Shown: positions 57,501 through 64,000 of the stretch, piece after piece
Numbering within the stretch: position 1 is the first letter of the stretch
Layout: every line of letters begins with the position of its first letter
NCBI GenBank assembly: GCA_022113835.1
Contig: JAILWY010000011.1
Span: forward strand, 4,588,001-4,652,000
Direction of reading: 5' to 3'
From: Atopsyche davidsoni
Taxonomy: Eukaryota; Arthropoda; Insecta; Trichoptera; Hydrobiosidae
Length of the DNA: 64,000 nucleotides
Translations under genes and position numbers: made by a program
The notes under the pieces: generated by a model
Told to the model about the DNA's origin: nothing
Database searches by the model: none
What the model saw: only the letters and a program-made list of their open reading frames with translations

Positions 57501-58606
57501 GATAATTCTAAGCATGTCTCTAAACCGCACGTTATTTAAATACATATTGAAATTTATATTCCTATGCATTTTAAGTAAATAAACTGAGGCATCTCAATGA
57601 GTTCATTGAAGAACTTTTAGTAAAAAACCACATGTGAGTTTGCAATATTTAATTTTGCATACGGTTTCTTAACTAATATGAAAATAATATCAAATATACT
57701 CAACATTATATTTTATACATATCTATTGATTTTATTTCTGCTTCCAGGCACATGGTAGCGCTGCCCCACAAGACGGTAGAAGGTTACAACATCCTGATGT
57801 ACCGCATATCCGACAGCGACTATACCAAGCTGAACTTCTGCGACGTGATCAGAATGTTTTGCATGTTCAATGATGTCCGGCTGTCAGAGGATGGACTCAG
57901 CGAAGGGTACATCGTCATCTTCGATATGAAGGGATGCTCTCTCGGACATCTCACCCGAGTCTCTCTGCCTATCCTGCGATCCTTCATGTTCTATATCCAG
58001 GTGCTTCAATACTTAAATACTAATACAATTTATACCTAATCTAGGTTTTGGTTTTTCCCACAGTCAAAAATGGTGTTTATTTAAAATTAATATAAAACTT
58101 ATCGGTAACTTAGCTAATAAGAAAGAAATGTATCTAAAGTATTTAAAGTGTGTAAACAAAAAATTTAAATAGGCCGTTATGAAATTGAATTTATATTTTA
58201 ATATATTCATAGTAATAATCCATTTCTCCGTAATTATTATTTTCAGGATGCGCATCCTGCTCGTCTAAAGCGCATAAACGTAGTCCACACAGCCTCCTTC
58301 ATCAACCAAGTCATGTGCCTAATCAAGCCGTTTATCAAGTCTTCTCTCATGAGTGTCCTTCACCTTACACCGAACAGCCCCGCATCCATAGTCGACGCAG
58401 AACTTCTGCCGTCAGACTACGGCGGTCCACTTCAGTCCATGGAAGAGATGCACAAGGAGCAGAGACTCTTCATGGAGAAGAAATACAAGGAATGGCTCAT
58501 CGATTCAGAAATTTTCAAAGTGGAAGAAAAGAAAAGGATAAAAAAACCAAGCCGAGGAATATTCTCTGGACTTACTGGCAGCCTCAAGAACTTAGAGATT
58601 GATTAG
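45402..58606 (+). CDS. CRAL-TRIO (alpha-tocopherol-transfer-like) protein, gene E
   Basis: Four coding exons: 45402-45487, 56133-56324, 57748-58000 and 58247-58606 (86, 192, 253 and 360 nt; 891 nt, 296 aa). All junctions are GT-AG and in frame (phases 2, 2, 0). A clear acceptor (T-run plus CAG) 19 bp before the ATG means there is an upstream noncoding exon. Residues 1-90 form the CRAL-TRIO N-terminal helices ([15 protein letters not shown], then [13 protein letters not shown]); the SEC14-like pocket follows with [35 protein letters not shown] and LPSDYGG at residues 231-237. The C-terminus is a Lys-rich tail. Its intron positions differ from the 0.6-19 kb array, so it is an older paralog, not a recent copy. 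Introns are 10.6, 1.4 and 0.25 kb. Presumed cytosolic carrier of a hydrophobic ligand. Confidence 0.93.
45995..46095. mobile_element. hAT-type MITE (101 bp)
   Basis: Ends CAGGGGTGGCCAAAC and GTGACCACCCCTG, in intron 1 of gene E. The flanks are AT-rich, so the target duplication is ambiguous. Confidence 0.65.
46196..46324. mobile_element. Foldback element related to the 3774 palindrome
   Basis: The inverted ends ACTAATATGATTAGGCACAT and ATGTGCCTAATCATATTAGT are those of 3774-3943, and the right flank (AACCCGTAATGGGT) is shared too. Its left part instead holds GTGGGTTCAAATCCCAC, which looks like a tRNA T-arm (box B), hinting at a tRNA-derived origin. Confidence 0.65.
47000..47250 (-). mobile_element. 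LINE 3'-end fragment, reverse orientation
   Basis: TTCTTCTTCTTCGAGTGCCT, then GGTGACCATCTCATTGAA, CCCCGACTTCCAGCC and GGACAATCAGCT. These are the reverse complement of the tail of the element at 59535-59960. Confidence 0.6.
48338..48655. mobile_element. Foldback MITE split by LINE tail and (AT)n
   Basis: TGCGACACAACTGACAATCG at 48338 and CGGTTGTCAGTTGTGTCGCA ending 48636 are inverted repeats (19 of 20), with CGTGTGTAGGC beyond the right one as in the 42351 family. Between them lie the LINE tail motif (TTCTTCTTCGTGTGCCTCTC, 48387) and about 85 bp of (AT)n (48440-48524). Confidence 0.6.
48838..50050. other. No gene seen, intron 1 of gene E
   Basis: AT-rich sequence without recognisable exons or element ends. 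Confidence 0.45.
50054..50112 (+). repeat. tRNA-like SINE head
   Basis: TGGTCCGATGGTTAGCACAC (box A type) is followed by an anticodon-arm-like GGGCC and AAGTTCAAAATC (box B type). The following body has no coding capacity. It is not a foldable tRNA, so a SINE or tRNA pseudogene is likely. Confidence 0.5.
50895..51110 (-). mobile_element. LINE 3'-end fragment, reverse orientation
   Basis: CTTCTTCGAGTGCCTCTTCT, TCGACTTCCAATCTCAG, CGGACAATCAGCTG and TTTATTGTTTCGAAAAATA match, in reverse complement, the tail at 59790-59960 (TTTTTCGAAACAATAAATAA). Confidence 0.65.
51448..51796 (-). CDS. Candidate small secreted protein, nested in intron 1 of gene E
   Basis: From an ATG at 51796 the minus strand encodes a classic signal peptide ([16 protein letters not shown]), followed by [17 protein letters not shown] and a stop at 51584, about 70 aa. 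A second, longer open frame (from about 51690 to a stop at 51448) overlaps it one register away and encodes a polar segment with [15 protein letters not shown] and [13 protein letters not shown]. Either a short intron joins the two (a GTACGT donor-like site follows SPT and a GTGCAG acceptor-like site precedes the second frame in phase, about 49 nt apart), or a frameshift has occurred. The region is GC-richer than its surroundings. No family was recognised; a precursor of a secreted peptide is possible. It runs opposite to gene E. Confidence 0.4.
52140..52420. repeat. GC-rich element of unknown type
   Basis: About 275 bp of much higher GC than its surroundings, open in several frames on both strands, with sharp edges. 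The central stretch CTGAAGATGGTCACAGTAGC and GGGACCGAAACGTCC has a short stem (GGTC/GACC) between CTGAAGA and GAAAC, a layout reminiscent of a hammerhead-ribozyme core or of a common insect retroposon motif. The overlapping reading frames look like composition artefacts. Confidence 0.35.
52876..52960 (+). repeat. tRNA-like SINE head
   Basis: TTTTGTGGTTAGACCGTGG, then GGCCGAAAGG and a box-B-like AGTTCGATTTCC. The body that follows (CCCAAGCTTATATAATTGGA) resembles 50366-50386 (CCAAGCTCGTGTTATTGGAC), so at least two SINE copies share it. Confidence 0.5.
53253..53466. mobile_element. piggyBac-like MITE in TTAA
   Basis: The ends CACTAAACC (53253) and GGTTTAATG (ending 53466) are inverted repeats (8 of 9), each directly flanked by TTAA (53249-53252 and 53467-53470), the piggyBac target site. 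A subterminal GGGGTCAATTTGACCCC hairpin lies inside. 214 bp, non-coding. Confidence 0.75.
53735..54010 (+). mobile_element. LINE RT 3'-end fragment, copy 2
   Basis: GAGTATTATGTGCCAGAGGC, ATGTTATGTCGTGTCATTTC, GACACTCAAGACAGCATTG, AGGAGAATCCTTAAAAT and TTTTTCGAAACAATAAATAA parallel the copy at 59535. Frames are broken. Confidence 0.7.
54242..54613. mobile_element. hAT-type MITE with an internal duplication
   Basis: Ends CAGGGGTAGCCAA and TTGGCCACCCCTG. Two diverged internal units (about 54320-54435 and 54460-54595) each contain a GAG/GTCG/GAAAT block and end AAAATATATTATAAAA. 372 bp, no transposase. Confidence 0.65.
54620..56132. other. No gene seen, end of intron 1 of gene E
   Basis: AT-rich; no exons or element ends were recognised apart from the acceptor of gene E exon 2. 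Confidence 0.45.
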
Positions 58607-59530
58607 TTTTATTAACGGCATATTATTTTTAGTGTTGCTATCCAAAAATTCCAATCATGTGCACATTATGCTAGTACAGGGTTATTTTATTCATAGTACA
58701 TGGGTTTTTTTTTTTCTATGATTTTGTAAATATAATTATACTCATGTTATGTGTATGTTTAATTTTAAAATTGTTTAATTATAATATTTTTTTATGGTGT
58801 AATATGAAGGCTTATTAAGATAGGTAAAAATACGTATTGTTAGAATATTAAAATTGACAACAATATTATTTAATTAGATTAAGCTTAGTTAAAATATGTC
58901 ATTAATTATAATTGCCATAACTGAGTAATTATTGGATGGAGATTTGATTTTTTTTTTTTAATTCAAAGCTTATTTTTAGTTTCATCAAACTGCAGATTTA
59001 AAGCGATCTCTAAAAATGTTTTATAAAAATTTTAATCAATGTTTTCTATGTAGCTTTAAAATGGCTCAAATTTTTATGTAAACAGATTTTTATACATTTC
59101 ATTAAATCTCTGTATTTTCTCTCCTATAATATCGACATTCATTGCCAATATATTTTTTGCCATTATTTAATAGCTGAAGGGTGTATCTTTTACTCTGTAA
59201 GCAAGCCATTTTGAAATATAATTTTGTAATGAAATTATATTCATATATACATACCTCATGGTAAATATATCTCGCTTAGAATATTGGTACTATTTTCACC
59301 TTTTATTATAAGCTGAAAACATTTTTAGTATTCTTTCGTAACGTTTTATTATACACAAGGACTTAAGATTTAGTTTTATTTCAACCACACAGAAAAGGCT
59401 CAAAGAACTTAATTTTTTAATTAAACTTAAGAATATTGAATTAGATTTCTTGTATAATTACAACTCTTAATATTCTAGAAAAACGTGTATTAACAATTAA
59501 AAGTATAATGCAACGGTTCATTTTGCTTAA
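58607..59530 (+). other. 3' UTR and flank of gene E
   Basis: AT-rich non-coding sequence after the TAG. I did not find a clear AATAAA close to the stop, so the end of the transcript is uncertain. Confidence 0.4.
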
Positions 59531-59534
59531 GTAG

Positions 59535-59960
59535 GAAAGTATTATGTGCCGGAGACATAACATTGAAAACTCGCTGGAGATTCACCGAATGTTATGTTGT
59601 GTCAATTCTTTTTTATAGAGTCAAGGCCTGGACACTCAAGACAGCATCGAAGTATTTAAAGCTTGGCTTTATAGGAGAATCCTTAAAATATCATAGGTTG
59701 ACCGCTGCACAAACGAGAGAGCCTTGCAAAGCATGCGCAAAGAAAGAGAACTCTTGACTATGATAAATAAGCATAAGGTCTCCTATTTTAGCTTTATTTT
59801 TCGAAACAATAAATAAAGCCTCCTAAAGCTGAGGAAAAAGTGGAAACTTACGTTGATGCGAATTTACGCCGGTGGCTAGAAGTCGGGGGTAAGACTGGCT
59901 CAGGATAAATATGTGTTCAGTTTAATGGTCACTGATCTCCTTTGAGGAGAGGCACTCAAA
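59535..59960 (+). mobile_element. LINE RT 3' end with tail, copy 3 (most complete)
   Basis: A reading frame at 59563-59757 includes FYRVKAWTLKTASKY, the motif that follows the RT domain, and then decays. The 3' part carries TTTTTCGAAACAATAAATAA, TAGAAGTCGGGGGTAAGAC, TGGTCACTGATCTCC and ends GAGGAGAGGCACTC plus an A/G-rich tail. The reversed fragments at 47000, 48387, 50895 and 62636 are the same tail. Confidence 0.7.
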
Positions 59961-59964
59961 AAAG

Positions 59965-61995
59965 AAGAAAAATGTACAATTCTTATTTTTGTGAATTCGA
60001 CGAACTGTTTAAATAATCCAGTTAATAGATAAATTAAACATTCACTCCATAGCCGTGAGTTTCGAATCCACTTTCTGCCTTGTATATGCTATTTTTTTAG
60101 TAGACTTGACAACAAATCAAATTATTGATTTTTAATTTTAATAAAAATCTGTCCAACAGGATTTTTGTAGTCTTGGTTCTCAAAACATATTTTTATATAA
60201 TTTTATTTTATATATGTGAATATTAAACCGTTGCTGATCAGTGTATATGGAATAAAAGATTGGAGATTTTATTTTTTAATAATGATTTTATGTAAACAAA
60301 ATTATATTGGAATTTGATATGTATAAAAGAATCCTCGATTGAAATATTTTTAATTTAATTTTTTTAATAAAATTATTTTAACAATGGGCTCAAATTATTT
60401 TATGGCAAATCAGAGAACACTAATTCGTTTTAGTATTTTGTTCCTCAGTGGTATTGTTGACCACAAAAATAGATAAAGTATACATTTATAAAAAATTAAT
60501 CTGGCTTATTTCTTAGCAACAAACAATTGATAATATTAAAACTGAAATTTAAACAGCGCCAAAAAACATTAATTACACATCGCTTTTATATAAATGAATT
60601 TATAAAGATTTAAGTCGATGACAATCATTCTATCTTTTATCACCCCAGCCACGTGTTGAGGTGACATTATTGTTACTACCTTATGTGTATAGAGCAGTAG
60701 AAAGTGTGCTATAATCAGACTTTGTACATTTATAACCACCTTGTGCATTAATATCTAGCAAACTTGTTTATATAATAACATTTTTAAATACTTTTATATT
60801 AATTAATTGTCCCAAAATTAAATTAAAAGAAAAACACTTTGAGAAAAAATTCTCATTGATTACTGTGATTACCGTTTATACAACTGGGGTACAGCCGCAA
60901 ATTCTTTTGAATGTCTCTTACTACTTGCTTACCTGCTGCTCTTACCTGGTCTCCTACAGATTAATATGGTTAGAAACTTCTCACCCTCAAATTATCTACA
61001 ATCTACATCAAAAGTATATTAGTACTTAGCCAATAGTGAAATAAATAATCTCCATGATTGAATAATCATGGCGTGCTGTTGTGATAAGAGTTATTGCTGC
61101 AAATAATTAATCATAAAACTGAAGTGATTTCATTAAGCGCTTTCACAACTATTTGAATATATCCAATTAAGCATATATTATTTTAATTTTTACGGCATTA
61201 TCCACTCTAAACAAATTACTTCTCGCAACCTGATTTGCTGGTTTTTGACCATTGAACCGTGTTTGTTTCTACATTAGCGTTCAATTTATAATAAAACTTA
61301 CACTTAATACATATGCTTCCTCTTTATTGCATTTTTTTTTAATCAGATATATATTTATAAATATATATGATATTTTGTTAGCTAATCTTAAATTCTAACA
61401 TAATTTTTCATTACTTGTATTTTTGAAGTCAAACTCAAATTAAAGATAATAAAACTTTGAGTATAGCTGACTTAATAAATGATATCAATTTTATTTTTAA
61501 TACTCTTACATTTTCATTTATACAATAATGAAATCAGTTAGTAGTTCAGGAAATGTTGCTGGTGTAATAATAACATTTCCATATACATTTATTGTTCCAA
61601 TGAAAAAATTCATTATTACTGAAGTATTTTTACTGAAGTCCATGGTTGAGCACAAAAGTGTTAAAAAATTAGTGTTATGAGTTAAATTAAATAGTTAATT
61701 GAAATAATAGCTTGAGTATTAGCATCAGTGTCTGTTCAATTTGTTTTATAGATATTACATACAAAAAAACTTAATTATTGAATCATCTTTTGCATATATT
61801 GAAACATTTAATTAAAAATGACATTCAATATGGTGATTTGTAACATTTTCAATTTAGTGATTGACTTAAAATAATAATTAAGAAAATTAGAATTAGCAAT
61901 AGTAATTTTGATTCCTAACTATCAATATTGATATTAAACTATTAACTGATAACTGTGATTTCATTTTCAATGAAGCTTGTGTAAAATAGATTGTG
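59965..61995. other. No gene seen
   Basis: Very AT-rich intergenic sequence with only short reading frames. Confidence 0.45.
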
Positions 61996-61999
61996 AAAT

Positions 62000-62152
62000 A
62001 TGCCATATAAACACAGTAGAATCTATAGTGATAAGTTTTGGATTGTTGAATGCAGATTCAAGCTAGCGAAGATCTATCATGGACCAGGAAGGCAGACCAA
62101 TGTGTATAACGTGGTTAAAGGGAAGGTGACATTTCCGAAACAACGAACTGCT
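62000..62152 (+). CDS. Possible short first coding exon, unknown gene
   Basis: An ATG at 62000 opens a frame of about 51 codons before a donor-like GTGAGT at 62153. The predicted peptide starts MPYKHSRIYSDKFWIVECRF, then KLAKIYHGPGRQTN, and is basic and non-repetitive. Codon use is less AT-extreme than its surroundings. If unspliced, the frame ends in TAA a few codons later. No family was recognised and no second exon was found before 64000, so it could be exon 1 of a gene that runs out of the window, or chance. Confidence 0.3.
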
Positions 62153-62635
62153 GTGAGTACATCTTAACCTATTTATTTTATATATAGTGAAGACAGAATA
62201 TCGGTTAACTTGTGGTTAAAATTGACATCAACAGGGAAAAATCAATGTTTTATGTATCAACTCAAAAGTCAATTTCACTGAGGAAACTTATGTTCTTCGC
62301 AACGTTAAAAGAGAGATTTAATAGATAGATTTGATATAGATAGAAAACAAAAGTAAAAGGGCCCCAGATACCTACATGCATGCAGCGATACTTGAGGCAG
62401 ACTCCACAATTGAAGACTCCTCGGTTTTCAACAGACTGCATCATCACTATATGAACAATTAAGAGTCGCCAATGACAGAACAGCCACCCTGAGGGTGTTG
62501 AAGTATGGGTTGTCCGAAGATGAGAGTGTTGGATTGTATAACAGAGAACGTATGAGCTATGGCAATTGCTGTTTCTCCAAGTAATCAGTAGTGACAACAT
62601 ATCGCATACAACTTATAAATATATATATATATATA

Positions 62636-62800
62636 TATTCTTCATCTTCGAATGCCTCTTGGTGACCTTTTTATTGAATCTGTTCATGATTTTCATAGGG
62701 AGGATAGCGTAGTAGGTCCCCGGGTCATTCTACACCACAGTTTTGTATTGGAAGGAAAGATCTGCGTATTGCTACTGCCCAACAATACTATAAGTAATGT
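62636..62800 (-). mobile_element. LINE 3'-end fragment, reverse orientation
   Basis: TTCTTCATCTTCGAATGCCT, TTGGTGACC and TTTTATTGAATCTGTTC match the tail family, here next to a short (AT)n. Confidence 0.45.
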
Positions 62801-63255
62801 AAACCTTTTCTAACACAGCTCTGGCATTTAGATCAACTACTCCTTTTGAAGCTGCAGAAACAATAGTAGAAGCCCCCCACCTGTGCAAGGTACTTCCAGA
62901 ACACATCCCTTCACAATCATACTACTCCATCACCAATTCTTGGTACAGAATGGCAGTCATGCACATACATAAATACATTTATATACACTTATTTTATGTG
63001 TGTTTCGGTTTGTGTGTATTACCTACCATATTTTTTAAAATATGAAAATAAAACTCGTCTGCTTTAGTTATCGGAAACAATCAACACGAAGCGGCAAATC
63101 AATAAATGGTATGGCGCTTTAATGATTGATTCACGTTATCGCCATTATCTACCGCGGGCGAGTACTTAAGCCGTTCTGATGATTGATGTCGTCCCCGACC
63201 CACGGAATCGCTGACGAGCACGTCGACTGCTGCAAATACAGAACGGCGCAAGCGA

Positions 63256-63530
63256 CAATTGATATATATTTTTATTACATAGAGTAAATGAAACACTCGA
63301 GCATGCACACGTGCATACCTACTGGCATTCCCCTGAAGGCACAGCATATTAAATGAACTGTGGTTTCAGGTGCTGAGACCTCTTTTAGTTTTTAGACACA
63401 TAATATTGGTAGTTGATATATATTTTTATTATATAACATATGATAGATGAAACACTCGAGCGTGAATAGTTACTGGCATTTCCCTGAAGGCACAGGTGGT
63501 TTCAGGTGCTGAGACCACCTTCAGTAACTC
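63256..63530. repeat. Tandem duplication, about 155-bp spacing
   Basis: The blocks starting TTGATATATATTTTTATTA (63259 and 63414) share GATGAAACACTCGAGC-type, TACTGGCAT, CCCTGAAGGCACAG and GTGGTTTCAGGTGCTGAGAC in the same order. Confidence 0.7.
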
Positions 63531-64000
63531 GGACGGTTATTGCTAGTTAAAAGAACAAATAAAAAGCTACAAATTAAAATATTAATTAGATAGGTAGACC
63601 AAAAAATGATTTGTCCATGTACTGAAAAACTATTCTAACTGAACAAACAGTTTACTATGAGAAAATACCTGCGTATTATCGATCTTAACTTTTGCAGTTT
63701 CAGGAAATCTTGATTAGCGAGTTATATTATTTTTATACATCAACAGTATGTGTAAAATGCAGTAAGCAAAGAACAATATTAAAAATATCGATATTGCAAT
63801 AATTATGCGTTGTTTTTATCTAAACATCATAATGAGTGCCATTTATAAAAACTGTAAATAACTGGACCTCACTTACTAGAATCCGCCAGTCAAAAGTATT
63901 TTTGCCATTTTTTTACAGTAATGTTTTCCGCATTTCCGCAGTAATAAAATTAGAAATTTCAAGCTAATGAGGGTTGATTTGCTACCTCGATTTTTTGTGT

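Noticed and set aside
58315..58602. Second open frame overlapping the last exon of gene E
   Set aside because: It is out of phase with the upstream exons and lacks CRAL-TRIO motifs; the in-frame reading carries LPSDYGG.

Overview
The window is AT-rich arthropod nuclear DNA, most likely from an insect; a moth or butterfly would fit, but the sequence alone does not prove it. The evidence is GT-AG introns of widely varying size, long (AT)n and (CA)n microsatellites, many short hAT-, piggyBac- and foldback-type elements, LINE debris, and a local expansion of CRAL-TRIO lipid-binding protein genes.

Region 0.6-19.4 kb, minus strand: a tandem array of CRAL-TRIO genes. Three copies are intact five-exon genes, here called A (617-4336, 288 aa), B (6255-9022, 288 aa) and D (16077-19431, 289 aa). 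Their coding exons are 296, 125, 100, 142 and 204-207 nt with identical intron phases. A fourth copy, C (10986-12261), is a dead duplicate of B: it has lost its start codon and exons 2 and 3, and it carries stop codons. The introns and spacers hold LTR-like insertions, foldbacks, a hAT element with an 8-bp target duplication, and microsatellites.

Region 13-41 kb, plus strand: a gene with one huge coding exon (35892-40112) for a Ser/Pro-rich, internally repetitive, probably disordered protein of unknown function. Two upstream first-exon candidates exist. One is a short coding exon at 13319-13343 that joins in phase across about 22.5 kb. The other is a GC-rich noncoding exon at 32507-32738. A nine-copy higher-order tandem repeat (30.1-32.5 kb) runs directly into the second one. 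The long intron of the first form would contain gene D on the opposite strand and a dense set of short interspersed repeats.

Region 45.4-58.6 kb, plus strand: a fifth, more divergent CRAL-TRIO gene (E, 296 aa, four coding exons, exact splice phases). Its 10.6-kb first intron holds LINE fragments, MITEs, tRNA-derived repeats and, on the minus strand, a possible small secreted-protein gene at 51448-51799.

Region 58.6-64 kb: mostly AT-rich non-coding DNA with LINE fragments, one possible short first coding exon at 62000-62152, and a short tandem duplication near the end.

The CRAL-TRIO proteins would be cytosolic carriers of small hydrophobic ligands such as retinoids, carotenoids or tocopherol. 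The ligands cannot be read from the sequence. No virus, bacterial operon, rRNA or CRISPR array was seen.
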